Source of the DNA: Panulirus ornatus
Lineage: Eukaryota; Arthropoda; Malacostraca; Decapoda; Palinuridae
Length of the DNA stretch: 64,000 nucleotides
Direction of reading: 5' to 3'
Assembly: GCF_036320965.1 (NCBI RefSeq)
Contig: NC_092250.1
Coordinates: 12,745,100-12,809,099, forward strand
Made by a program: the position numbers and the translations under genes. Under the pieces are notes generated by a model. It was not told the DNA's origin and searched no databases. It was given only the letters and a program-made list of their open reading frames with translations. This document shows positions 46,600 through 57,603 of this stretch, in pieces; the first letter of the stretch is position 1, and every line of letters starts with the position of its first letter.

Positions 46600-46905
46600 T
46601 TAGGTTCACACACTACCGCTAGGGGCAGAATCGAAGTCTCGAACTCCGGGATGTGTGTCCTTCCTCGAACTACCAGTCACAGCCTTCATCAATGAAGCTA
46701 GGTAAATGACCCATGGTTCTTGGACTCGCACGTTTGCTGGTGCTGCCAAACCAGGATTAAATCTTGCCAATGGTGATGCCAAGCCAAAACAATGATAGAT
46801 CTTGCCAGAGTATCTAAATTGTCTTATCACTGCGCGCTCGTGAGTTGAACCCAGGCCACTGAGAACAGTAGGCGGACAGCGTACCACTTGACCATCGTTG
46901 TTGTC
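46600..46905 (-). mobile_element. possible second tRNA-derived SINE family
   Basis: On the minus strand, starting near 46900, ATGGTCAAGTGGTACGCTGT carries an A-box-like word. GGCCTGGGTTCAACTCACGA carries a B-box-like word about 45 bases downstream, a spacing close to that in tRNAs. The following 230 bases have repeated GCCAAACC/TTGGC words but no second copy in this window. Without another copy the right end cannot be set. Confidence 0.35.
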
Positions 46906-48860
46906 ATTCCCTGTCATTGTTCTCTCCATATGGTGGGTCCGTGTTAACGTGATGCAGTCAGGCATCATCTGTGTAGTGATACACGGAAGGAGCATTAATC
47001 CACACTCAGCCGAGAGTGGAAGTAGTGAAGCTCTGTACCTAAGAGCTATTGTTGTCCGTCAAGCTATTATCAAAGCAGCATAGCGTGTGGGCGGTGGCGA
47101 AGCTGATTCCCCGAGTTTCATCCATTCACTAAGGCGTTTGTCGTGAAGTGTGGCCGCAAGTTATACGTTGCCTCATTCGACCACGGTCGATAGATATAAA
47201 CAACATGCGACAGAATTGTAGAGGAGGTGGAGAGGGCCCATTTTCTGCTATACTTTGGCGATGGATCTAGGAATGTTATTGGTAAAATTGCAGCGTTAAT
47301 GGATAATATTGGGGGCTGGGACAGAAGCCAAAGAACACAGACCATTCAGAAAAAGATACCAAAAAATGTTTGAGGTGGTACTCGACGCGTTTCAGATGTA
47401 TTGTCCATCGTTTCAAAACTTTCAGCCTGGGTAAACAGGGATCCGAAAGATGGTATAATGACGTGGGAACACATCACCAGTTTCCACATAGTTATGACTT
47501 TGTGTTACGCTTCCTGTTACACGATATTGATTTTAGAATCTTAGACGATCGACTTCTCCGTGTAAAGAATTCGAAACTGTAATGGCCTCTGGAGATTCGC
47601 CTGGATGATGATGATTGACGCGCAGATGCTCAGTGGGACCAACCAGAGCGGTGTCCAGGTGATGTGTTGAAGAGAGGCAGCCGAAGCAAGCTCCATCACT
47701 TCACGGGAGACGTACTGTAAAGTCCCGAAGAAACATTCTGGGTGGACTTCGGGAGAAAGGATTGTGCGGCAAAGAGCCCAGGAGAGTTAATGGTCTTGTC
47801 CCACATGGGTAAATCGCGTTCTTAAGTGCTGAGGAGGTAATCACTTCGAGGTAATGTGTCCATAATTTTCGGAAACGGGTCCTCGTCCCTGAGACTGCAA
47901 GATGAATGGACTATTACCCTAAGAGGTAGACCGCCAGGACTGTATCTATATACTTTTCCAGATAGAGTGTGAAGCAGTGCATCACGATATTGATTATATC
48001 AGCACCTACGAGGCGATGACGGGTGATAACTACATGGGTCGAGGGTCAACAGAACTGAATTTTAGATCGCCATGCGTGTGTGTTTTTTAGGTTACAGGTC
48101 GTGAAGAACATAGTGATGCTAAGGGGTCTTAACAGCGAAGGATGTACCATGCATTGAACACCTGAAAATTCATGATCGTTTCTCGACTTTGGTAAGAAGT
48201 TCGAAGAAACCTTTGCCTTTTTAGCAGTCGTGTGCTCTTGGTGGTGGTAGTTGACTATGGTAGTTAACGTGCATTAAAAAGTGTACGAAGCCACCGGTGT
48301 AAGTCATTCAAGAGATCCAGGACAGAAGTGTCGGACAGGAGGGTTGTTAGGATGTTTTGGTGTCAGACAGCTGTTGTTCACAGTGGGGTAGAAGTCATTC
48401 TGCAACATTCATAAAAATCGATGACGTTTAAGCATTCCTCGATACGTCCAGCGGAATTCTCAGGCCAGCAGGATCAGTGCCAGGGAAAAACCGTGAATAG
48501 GCTGTTCACGAGGGTTTTAGGTCGTTTAGATAGTCTGGAGTGAACGATGGTACTTAATTAGAAGTAAGAGGGAGCTCTTGGTTATAGCTTAGCGCCCGAT
48601 GGGTCCTTGCAGAAGGTCTGTCATGAAAGGCATGTCAATTCTTGTGGATTTGAGACAAGCGATTGAATAAGTACAGGTTGAATCGTATACGTAATAAGCC
48701 TCAAATAGAGAGTGTGTGTGTGTGTCTTTGTGTGTATAATCAGGATACTGTAAGAGCATTGTGTGAGGTTATAGCTTGTTAAATAACTGCTTATTAATAC
48801 ATAGTGTATGTGTGACTGTGACTGCCTTCATCATAATAACATTCATTATATATCAAATAA
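46906..48860. other. no recognisable gene
   Basis: Only short frames are present, such as 47370-47582(+), with no recognisable motif. The stretch contains no notable simple repeat apart from a few GT units at 48714-48724. It lies downstream of the candidate terminal exon at 49002-49179, which reads toward it. Confidence 0.5.
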
Positions 48861-48866
48861 TTTATT
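48861..48866 (-). promoter_or_regulatory. candidate polyadenylation signal AATAAA
   Basis: AATAAA on the minus strand, about 136 bases after the stop codon of the candidate terminal exon. The distance is plausible for a short 3' UTR, but AATAAA also occurs by chance in AT-rich DNA. Confidence 0.3.
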
Positions 48867-49001
48867 CATTATTTTTAAAATTAGCAACAGGCTCAAATAA
48901 TATGTAAAGTTCATATTAACCAGTTGTCATTTCATTACCTGTGTGAAAAGAGGCAGAAAATGTGTTGCAAGATATGTTGTTGGTGGGGTCACATGAAGCT
49001 G

Positions 49002-49179
49002 TTATACGATCCAGAGCACCACTTGGTAGTCGCCGGGGCCAGTGGGACCCCAGTCATCCATCCACTGAGAAATATTTAACATCCGTCGGAAGAGAGCACC
49101 AAAACCTCCCTTGCTACGTCCACGATCGTTACTAACGAGTTCCGTGTGGTGGTTCATCGAGGAACGTAGCATTTCAAGC
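49002..49179 (-). CDS. candidate 3' terminal exon of an unidentified host gene
   Basis: On the minus strand a good acceptor (ACTACTCCCGTATTTCATCT then CAG, cut after 49180) precedes 178 nt that give one split-codon base, 58 codons and a TAA stop at 49004-49002. The predicted C-terminus includes NHHTELVSNDRGRSKGGFGA, then LFRRMLNISQWMDDWG, and ends in a hydrophobic YQVVLWIV. The composition is varied and protein-like, without simple repeats. An AATAAA lies about 136 bases downstream. No protein family is recognised, and the preceding exon on this strand could not be found with confidence. The frame also remains open upstream of the acceptor to 49256, so the splice site is inferred and not forced by a stop. 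Confidence 0.38.
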
Positions 49180-49255
49180 CTGAGATGAAATACGGGAGTA
49201 GTCAGGCACTGTGGCCCAGTGAGAGAGTAACCCATTTGTACTAAAAGATGCCACA

Positions 49256-49863
49256 TGTCGTAAGCATGACTTTTGGAGAGAGAATTATGCCATTTTTGTA
49301 AAAAGGAGAATCACATACGGAGGTGTGAGGGAATCTAAGTATAGAATTAGATATTTTTCCTTCAAATACGTAGACCCCGATCGGATATACTTGCATCAAC
49401 GGCTTGAATTGAGGTATCACTCGAAAATGATGAAGTTAGTGAATTTCTATGAGGAAGGAGGTAGGAGTAGTGAAGTAAAGCTATTTGAGTGGAGACGAAG
49501 CAAGTCTTTTTCGATGTCCTGCCATTGTTAGACACTGACAGCCGTGTGATAGCCAGGTTTGAACTCTAAGCGTGTCAAATGATACTGATGTGGAGCGGAA
49601 TATCTTCCATCCAGTAGGGTTGTCGAACTAGACGATATAAACTGAGAATCGACGTGTCAGAAAGTGGCCATGCGGGAGTATTTCTGTACCTACAGAGTAG
49701 CAGAGAACACGATACGCGCTTGTATGAAGTCGATATGTGCAGTTCTGGTAAATACAGAGGTCTGTAGTGATCTGAGGTTATGAGAAAAGGCTCCATCAGT
49801 GTCAACTTCGATTCTCATTTGCACACTTACGAACACACACACAAACAGTCGCCAACAAACGTG

Positions 49864-49869
<6 letters not shown>
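49256..49869. other. no recognisable gene
   Basis: Short frames at 49325-49531(+) and 49575-49805(-) lack recognisable motifs. If the terminal exon at 49002-49179 is real, this stretch would be its upstream intron. Confidence 0.45.

Positions 49870-49913
<44 letters not shown>
49870..49913. repeat. (GT)n/(TA)n tract at composite SINE 3' end
   Basis: GT run of about 33 bases followed by about 10 bases of TA, then a T run that is the A-rich end of the minus-strand SINE. Confidence 0.95.
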
Positions 49914-49914
<1 letters not shown>

Positions 49915-50160
49915 TTTTTTTTTTTTTTTTTTTCATACTATTCGCCATTTCCCGCGATAGCGAGGTAGCGTTAAGAACAGAGGACTGGGCCTTTGAGGGA
50001 ATATCCTCACCTGGCCCTCTTCTCTGTTCCTTCTTTTGGAAAATTAAAAAAAAAAAACGAGAGGGGAGGATTTCCAGCCCCCCGCTCCCTTCCCTTTTAG
50101 TCGCCTTCTACGACACGCAGGGAATACGTGGGAAGTATTCTTTCTCCCCTATCCCCAGGG

Positions 50161-50161
<1 letters not shown>
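49914..50161 (-). mobile_element. composite SINE-like element, copy 2
   Basis: This minus-strand copy is nearly identical to 8520-8750. It runs from the 5' terminal TCCCTGGGGATAGGGGAGAA at 50160 to the tail block GCTACCTCGCTATCGCGGGA and an A-rich end. Its 5' terminus faces that of copy 3 across (TA)n. Confidence 0.78.

Positions 50162-50243
<82 letters not shown>
50162..50243. repeat. (TA)n between head-to-head composite SINEs
   Basis: TA run of about 80 bases with a SINE 5' terminus at each side. Confidence 0.95.
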
Positions 50244-50246
<3 letters not shown>

Positions 50247-50468
50247 CCCTGGGGATGAGGGAGAAACAATACCTCCCACGTATTCCCTGCGTGTCAGAAA
50301 ATGCGATTAAAAGTGGAGGGAGCGAGGGGCTGGAAATCCTCCCCTCCAGTTTTTACTTTTCCAAAAGAACGAACAGAGAAGAGGGCCAAGTTAGGCTTTT
50401 CCCTCTGGCCCAGTCTTCTGTTCTAAACGCTACCTCGCTAGAGCGGGAAAAGGCGAATGTATTAAAAA

Positions 50469-50471
<3 letters not shown>
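50244..50471 (+). mobile_element. composite SINE-like element, copy 3, diverged
   Basis: Plus-strand copy beginning TGTCCCTGGGGATGAGGGAG and ending CGCTACCTCGCTAGAGCGGG plus AAAAGGCGAATGTATT before (TA)n. It shows more substitutions than copies 1 and 2 but keeps all blocks, so the family has a fixed length of about 230 bases. Confidence 0.75.

Positions 50472-50508
<37 letters not shown>
50472..50508. repeat. (TA)n between SINE copy 3 and RTE copy I
   Basis: TA run joining two 3' ends in tail-to-tail arrangement. Confidence 0.95.
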
Positions 50509-50511
<3 letters not shown>

Positions 50512-51111
50512 TTCCATTTATTTTACTTTGTCGCCCTCTCTCTCGCGTTAGCGAGGTAGCGCAAGGAAGCAGACGAAATAATGGCCCAACCCACCAACAT
50601 ACACATTTATGTACTTACACGTCCACACACGCAAATATACATACCTATACATCTCAACGTATACATATATATACACACAGACATATACATATATACACAT
50701 GTACATAATTCATATTGTCTGCCTTTATGCATTCCCATCGCCACCCCGACACGTGAAAATAACAACCCCCTCCCCCCTCATGTGTGCGAGGTAGCGCTAG
50801 GAAAACACAATGGCCGCATTCGTTCACACTCAGTCTCTAGCTGTCATGTAATCAAAGAAAACCACAGCTCCCTTTCCACATCCAGGCCCCACAGAACTTT
50901 CCATGGTTTACCGCAGACGCTTCACATGCCGTGGTTCAGTCCATTGACAGCACGTCGACCCCGGTATACCACATCGTCCCAATTCACTCTATTCCTTGCA
51001 CGCCTTTCACCCTCCTGCATGTTCAGGCCCCGATCACTCAAAATCTTTTTCTCTCCATCTTTCCACCTCCAATTTAGTCTCCCACTTCTCCTCGTTCGTT
51101 CCCTCTCTGAC

Positions 51112-52330
51112 TCATATATCCTCTGTCAATCTTTCCTCACTCGTTCTCTCAATGTGACCAAACCATTTCAAAACACCCTCTTCTGCTCTCTCAACCACAC
51201 ACTTTTTATCACACATCTCTCTTACCCTATTATTACTTACTTGATCAAACCACCTCACACCACATATTGTCCTCAAACATCTCAATTCCAGCACATCCAA
51301 CCTCCTCCGCACAACTCTATCTATAGCCCACGTCTCGCAACCATATAACATTGTTGGAACTACTATTCCTTCAAACATACCCATTTCTGTTTTCCGAGAT
51401 AATGTTCTCGACTTTCACACATTCTTGAACGCTCCCAGAACTTTCGCCTCCTCCCCCACCCTATGATTCACTTCCGCTTCCATGGTTCCATCCGTTGCCA
51501 AATCCACTCCCAGGTATCTAAAACACTTCACTTCCTCCAGTTTTTCCCAATTCAAACTTGCCTTCCAATAGACTTGTCCCTCAACCCTACTGTACCTAAT
51601 AATCTTGCTGTTATTCACATTTACTCTCAGCTTTCTTCTTTCACACACTTTACCAAACTCAGTCACCAGCTTCTGCAGATTCTCACACGAATCAGCCACC
51701 AGCGCTGTATCATCAGCGAACAACAACTGACTCACTTCCCAGGCTCTCTCATCCACAACAGACTGCATACTTGCCCCTTTCCAAAACTCCTGCATTCTCG
51801 TCCCTAACAACCCCATCCATAAACAAATTAAACAACCATGGAGACATCACACACCCCTGCCGCAAACCGACATTCACTGAGAACCAATCGCTTTCCTCTC
51901 TTCCTACATGTACACATGCCATACATGCTCGTTAAAAACTTTTCGCTGCTTCTAACAACTTGCCTCCCACACCAAATATTCTTAATACCTTCCAAATAGA
52001 ATCTCAACTCTTCTCCAGATCCATAAATGCTACATACAAATCCATTTGCTTTTCTAGGTATTTCTCACATACATTCTTCAAAGCAAACACCTGATCCACA
52101 CATCCTCTACCGCTTCTGAAACCACACTGCTCTTCCCCAATCTGATGCTCTGTGCATGCCTTCACTCTCTCAATCAATGCCCTCCCATATGATTTCCCAG
52201 GAATACTCAACAAACGTATACCTCTGTAATTTGAGCACTCACTTTTATCCCCTTTGCCTTTGTACAATGGCAATATGCAAGCATTCAGCCAATCCTCAGG
52301 CACCTCACCATTAGTCATACATACATACAT
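51112..52330 (-). pseudogene. RTE reverse transcriptase, decayed (copy I)
   Basis: Frames at 52330-52004 (SECSNYRGI, FRSGRGCVDQVFALKNV, YVAFMDLEKS), 51816-51415 (LLFADDTALVAD, FRYLGVDLATDG) and 51384-51112 (YGCETWAID, WFGHIERT) can be assembled in order. The catalytic FADD survives, but motif A is interrupted after the MDLEK codons by a deletion near 51990-52010. Further small indels break the C-terminal GRP block. It is clearly RTE and clearly inactive. Confidence 0.82.
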
Positions 52331-53159
52331 TAGATAACCTTAAAAACCAGTCAACAATACAGTCACCCCCTTTTTTAATGAATTCCACTGCAATACCATC
52401 CAAACCCGCTGCCTTGCCGGCTTTCATCTTCCGCAAAGCTTTTACTACCTCTCCTCTGTTTACCAAATCATTCTCCCTAACCCTCTCACTTTGTACACCA
52501 CCTCCACCAGAACACCCTATATCTGCCACAGTATCATCAGACACATTCAAAAGACCTTCAAAATACTCACTCCACCTCCTTCTCACATCACCACTACTTA
52601 TCACTTCCCCATTAGCCCCCTTCACTGAAGTTCCCATTTGTTCCCATGTCTTACGCACTTTTTTTTATCTCCTTCCAAAACATCTTTTTATTCTCCCTAA
52701 AATTTAATGATACTGTCTCAGCCCAACTCTCATTGCCCTCTTTTTCTCTCTTGCACCTTTCTCTTGACCGCCTGCCTCTTTCTTTTATACATCTGTCAGT
52801 TGCATTATTTCCCTGTAAAAATTCTCCAAATGCCACTCTTCTCTTTCACTAATAATCTTACTTCTTCATCCCACCACTCACAACCCTTTCTAATCTGCCC
52901 ATTTCCCACGCTTCTCATGCCACAAGCATCTTTTGCGCTAGCCATCACTGCTTCCCGAAATACATCCATTCCTCCCCCACTCCCCTTAGGTCCTTTGTTC
53001 TCACCCTTTTCCATTCTGCACTCAGTCTTTTCCTGGTACTTCCTCACGCAAGTCTCCTTCCCAAGTTCACTTACTCACCACTCTTTTCACCCCAACATTC
53101 TCTTCTTTTCTTTAAACCTCTACAATTCTTCACCTTCGCCTCCACAAGATTATGATCAG

Positions 53160-53838
53160 ACATCCCTCCATTTGCACCTTTCAGCACATTAACATCCAAA
53201 GGTCTCTCTTTCGCGTGCCTATCAATTAACACGTAATCCAATAATGCTATCTATCCATCTCTACTACTTACATGCGTATACGTATATATATATCTCTTTT
53301 TAAACCAGGTATTCCCAAAAATCAGTCATTTTTCAGCACACAAATCTAGAAGCTCTTCATTTCCATTTACAACACTGAACACCCCTGTACACCAATTATT
53401 CCTTCAATTGCCACATTACTCAACTTTGCATTCAAATCACCCATCACTATAACCCAGTCTCGTGCATCAAAACTACAAACACACTCACTCAGCTGCTCCC
53501 AAAACACTTGCCTCTTATGATCTTTCTTATGCCCAGGTGCATATGCACCAATAATCACCCATCTCTCTCCATCCACTTTGTTTACCCATATCAATCTAGA
53601 GTTTACTTTCTTACACTATCACATACTCCCACCACTCCTGTTTCAGGAGTAGTGCTACTCCTTCCCTTGCTCTTGTCCTCTCACTAACCCCTGATTTTAC
53701 TCCCAAGACATTCCCAAACCACTCTTCCCCTTTACCCTCGAGCTTCGTTTCTCTGAGCCAAAACATCCAGGTTCCTTTCCTCAGACATACAACTCGTCTC
53801 TCCTTTTTTTTTCTCATCTTCGTTACATCCACACGCAT
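53160..53838 (-). pseudogene. APE-type endonuclease, decayed (copy I)
   Basis: Frames at 53838-53611 (TKLEGKGEEWFGNVLGVKSG, LLLKQEWWEYV) and 53594-53367 (WVIIGAYAPGH, VMGDLNAKL) show the endonuclease motifs. The SDH region can be followed at DNA level to about 53160. The catalytic-type glutamate in the LRETKLEG segment and the GDLNA box are present. Frame breaks lie between 53595 and 53610 and after 53367. Confidence 0.8.
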
Positions 53839-53989
53839 TTAGACACCCTAGTCTGAGCCTTCGAGGAGGATGAGCACTCCCCGCATGACTCCTTCTGTTT
53901 CCCCTTTTAGAAAGTTAAAATACAAGGAGGGGAGGGTTTCCAGCCCCCCGCTCCCGTCCCCTTTATTCGCCTTCTTCGACACGTGAGGA

Positions 53990-53990
<1 letters not shown>

Positions 53991-54037
<47 letters not shown>
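53991..54037. repeat. (GT)n between two RTE 5' ends
   Basis: GT run of about 46 bases flanked by copy I 5' UTR on the left (minus strand) and another 5' UTR piece on the right (plus strand). Confidence 0.95.
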
Positions 54038-54040
<3 letters not shown>

Positions 54041-54165
54041 CCCTGGGGATAGGGGAGAAAGAATACTTCATACGTATTCCCCTCGTGTCGTACAAGGCGA
54101 GTAAAGGGGGCGGGAGCGGGGGGACTGGAAACCCTCCCCTCCTTGTATGTCAATTTCTGGAAAGG
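54037..54165 (+). mobile_element. solo RTE/SINE 5' UTR piece
   Basis: Begins with TTATCCCTGGGGATAGGGGA and follows the RTE 5' UTR through GGGGGACTGGAAACCCTCCC and CTCCTTGTATGTCAATTTCT to about 54165. It then turns into unrelated sequence. The CTCCTTGTAT block is the RTE version and not the SINE version, so this is a fragment of an RTE copy rather than a SINE. Confidence 0.7.
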
Positions 54166-54243
54166 GAAACAGATCCACGACCTCGCTGTCCTAGGAAACA
54201 CCTATGAAAGATAATAAAGAATAGTGTGTGTGTATGTGTGTGT

Positions 54244-54430
54244 GTGTTGCCGGACTACTCATGTTTGAGGATACCCCAAGAGTAAAAAGTCGCCTGGGTG
54301 AGGCTGCATCATCATCACTGATGTAGCCAAAGTTTAACTTTTTGCTTCAAAGGAGTCCGCCTGTCCTTGCCACCGAGTGTAGCGCAACCTTAAAGCTGCA
54401 GGCGCCCTGGAAGAGAGATGCGTCCGACGA
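54244..54430. repeat. old dispersed repeat related to 14938-15120
   Basis: Diverged partner of the element inside the duplicated block, sharing the GTGTTGCCGGACT start and the AAAGGAG..C.TGT.C block at similar spacing. Its ends cannot be fixed. Confidence 0.35.
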
Positions 54431-54775
54431 AGCTTTAAGAAAGGGTTGTTGGCCAAGTTTATTATGTAACCTTGGGTTAAATGATGTTGATTTGGATACT
54501 GATAATGATTATTGTAATAATATCATACACAGAAAAGTTACGGAACCGCGTGATGATGCGTACAAGTGTATAGAGACGACGGAAACACACACACAGACCC
54601 ACCCACACACCCACATACTTGTGTGTACACTCACATAGATGGTGCACACTCACCCATTCACTTTCCGAACAAACACAAAACACGTACACACACAAATGCA
54701 TACACACACCCATATATAGATGATGCAAACTCACCCGTTCGCCTTCCGAACAAACAGACACAAAACACGCACATT

Positions 54776-54777
<2 letters not shown>

Positions 54778-54821
<44 letters not shown>
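54778..54821. repeat. (CA)n microsatellite
   Basis: Perfect CA run of 44 bases within a wider CA-rich stretch. Confidence 0.95.
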
Positions 54822-54823
<2 letters not shown>

Positions 54824-55486
54824 CGTGGTTGCCTGTGTCTGGCAACAGGGTCGTGAACCACGAGCTCTTGTCAGTTGTAGTTCAGCCGCCGTAGCGTACG
54901 CGTCACACCCTAGCTGACGCCGGCCCTCCCCACACACCATCGACAGTGTCACGAGGAAAAGTTTGTAGCCTTCGCAGGATAACCCCTGGAATGGTATTAC
55001 ACCCCCCATTAGAAGGATCGTAAAGACGTCAGAATAGTATTTGATTCTCTTACCGTACTTGGAGTTAATGTAATCATGATCGGCAGAGTTGGAGTTGGTA
55101 AATAAATGATTATATAAGTGGCTGTCCAGATTTGTCTCGGCAACAGGCGGCGGTGCTCGCTGGCGCTGGTTTGCTAAGTGTAGCGGAGATCTTTACTGTG
55201 TAGACCATAGGTAAGTGATCATCCTCAAGGAACGTAGGATAATATATATATATATAGTATTATATAACCCAGAATGCCTTTCATAAGCCTCCTGCAGCTC
55301 TCAGGGTGCTCTCCAAGCAGGAGCAGGGACGTGAAGGACTCCTCTAGGAATCTAAAGTAGAAAGTTCTGCGACCATATTGCCCACTTCCATCTGTTCATC
55401 GTCGATGGTACAGCCTTGTAGGTATACGTACTGACTTTACACGTTGTGTAACCACTTGTAGGTTGAGCCTCTTGAGGTGCGCGCGC

Positions 55487-55563
55487 GTGAAACACACACA
55501 CGCGCGCGTTCGCCCTCGCGCACATACAAACTCTCACGCGCGCACACACACACACACACACAC
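55487..55563. repeat. alternating CG/CA tract
   Basis: Alternating purine-pyrimidine runs of CGCG and CACA separated by short interruptions. Such sequence is prone to Z-DNA by known biophysics. Confidence 0.7.
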
Positions 55564-55689
55564 GAGCTCACTCTCGCCCACCAGTAACAGACTAAGCAAG
55601 ACCACTTTGCTCATATCTTCTTAAGCTTTCATGTTAATGTACTGAAACCAGAGGCCATTATCTACGTCCAAACCCCTTTGACCCTTCTG

Positions 55690-56942
55690 TCGATTCCCTT
55701 GACCACTTCATATGCCCTGGTTTATTCCACTAACAGAACGTCGATCCCTGTATATCATATTGTTCAAATTCCACTTATTCCCATGCACGCCTTCTGTTTG
55801 TCTGTCAGGCTTCAATAACTCCAGTCCTCTTTAACTTATGCTTCCATTTCCTTCACGGCTTCCCTCCTCACCCATGCTCCTTCCAGTTCTGACATATATA
55901 TCATCATAATCACTCTCTCTTCACTCATCCTCTCCATCTATCCACACCATTTCAGCACACCTTGTTCAGCTCTGTCAGATTACTACCACACCTCTCTCTT
56001 AACACTATCATTTTCCACACGATCAACCCTCCCCACACCACATATTGTTCACTTTATTCCATATATTCTCATCTGTAGCCTTTGCCTCGCATGCATATAT
56101 CGTCGTTAGGACTGCTCTACCTTTAAAGATACCCTCCCATTTTCTTCACAGATAGTGACCTATTTCCACATATTTCTCGGTGCTTAGAACCTTTGCCCAC
56201 TTACTCGCCATATGGCTCGCCTCCGCTTCCATAGTTCCGGAACTATTCGCTTCCATGTCCGTACCTTGATTTCTGAAATGCTTCACTTGCTCCAAGTTTT
56301 CTCCGTTCAGACACACACCCCAAGTAACCTCTCTGTGTGCACTGCTAAGCTTGATAGCCTTGCTTACATCAACATTTACTCTCGACTTTCTATTTCACAC
56401 ACACTCAACCAAACTCGGACACCAGCGCTTGCAGTTGCTCACTCGAATGTGCTACCAGCGCCGTGTCATCAGGAAACAACAACAGACACTCTTCTCAAGC
56501 CCGTACATTCTCTGAAGAGTACATACTAGCCCTAACCACCCCGTCCGTAAACATATTCAACGGTCATGGCGCAACCCAACATTCACCTAGACCCACTAGC
56601 CCTCCTCTCTTTACGATTTACTCTGTTGAATAGAAACTCCTCATTGCTTGTAATAGTTTTGATTCCGTAAAATATTTTTCGCACCACCTTCATGAAAGCA
56701 TCTCTATCAACCGTGTCATGCGCTTTCACTAGATCCATAAATACCACATAAGAATCCCGTTTCTCTTTAAGGATTTCACATTGACATGCTTCAAAGCAAA
56801 TCTATGATCCACACGTCCTCTACCACCTCTGAAGGAGAAACCCAATCTCATGTTCTGTACACGGCCACCTATCCTCTCGATCACCATTCTTGTGTATAAC
56901 TTTCCAACTGCATTCAACAAACTTGTACCCTTGTAATTTGAG
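55690..56942 (-). mobile_element. old RTE-like LINE, copy K, 3' half
   Basis: On the minus strand this stretch follows the RTE RT and C-terminal region of copies A-I at DNA level, with many substitutions and indels. Recognisable parts are the FTSRGGRG/VDHRFALKH region (56729-56920), a CAGCGCCGTGTCATCAGGAA segment matching the FADD region, and the 3' coding end near 55700. The 5' truncation falls within the SECSNYRG codons, exactly where a (CT)n(TA)n tract begins. It is far more diverged than the other copies. Confidence 0.75.
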
Positions 56943-57050
<108 letters not shown>

Positions 57051-57309
57051 TATGTTTGTATGTTGGTAACAGCTCCTCTGGTAAACATATCCTGTTGAAT
57101 CTTTCAAGTTGTCTGACATCTCGTTTCACATGACTAAGGAGGTTGTGTAAGATACGTTCAAGGGTTGTCTCGAGGTTTCGACCTGAATCCATCAAATTAT
57201 CGTGAGGAGCGTGGTGGAGAGGCGAGTGGAGCAGGTGGGAGTGGTGTGGGTAATACCTGTAGGCGGACGAACATGTAGCACTGCGTTCGCAATTGCCTGT
57301 TTCGTGCTG

Positions 57310-57603
57310 CTAGAACACGTCGTGTCTTGACCTGTGTTCTGGTCGTTGTTTTTTGGATGCCCTCTCCTTGATGATTAGTGCTTTTGTGATGCGTAAGCGT
57401 CTTGCACCTCGTTCAGGGCGTAGTGTCCTTGTAGATTTATCAATCGTTTTTCGTGTGAGGTCATTGTTATGCTTTATGGTGACATGTAGTTCTGATGTGG
57501 CCTTCATGTAAGGGATGAGTAAGTCTACTGGATAGCGTACGCTTCCCACGTAGGTCATATTAGTAAGGAGCTCACACGTCTCCTTGTCGATATTTGAATT
57601 CAT
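57310..57603 (-). pseudogene. Penelope-like element, GIY-YIG-type C-terminal remnant
   Basis: The 97-codon minus-strand frame contains NMTYVGSVRYPVDLLIPY, then HVTIKHNNDLTRKTIDKSTR and RRLRITKALIIKER. The spacing of Y.G, H..H..LTR..I...T and R.RI.KAL.IKE matches the C-terminal GIY-YIG nuclease region of Penelope-like retroelements in arthropods, where the pattern YIG.T...L..RL..H, then H...L, then EALYI is usual. The expected RT is not recognisable nearby, and canonical residues of the GIY-YIG start are altered. It is at best a remnant. The assignment rests on motif spacing alone. Confidence 0.45.

Larger units (their letters stand above)
50509..53990 (-). mobile_element. RTE-like LINE, copy I, near full length, long 3' UTR, diverged
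   Basis: Minus-strand element of about 3.5 kb with the long 3' UTR (two tail modules, about 50545-50590 and 50785-50830), RT, linker, endonuclease and most of the 5' UTR. Its 5' side meets (GT)n at 53991 and not (TA)n. Many indels and a deletion around 52000 within RT motif A show it is older than copies A-F. Confidence 0.88.
54170..55689. other. no recognisable gene
   Basis: The stretch contains a GT run near 54224-54248, a diverged dispersed repeat at 54244-54430, CA-rich sequence at 54580-54822 and a CG/CA tract at 55487-55563. Long frames here are products of CA/GT arrays. Confidence 0.6.
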
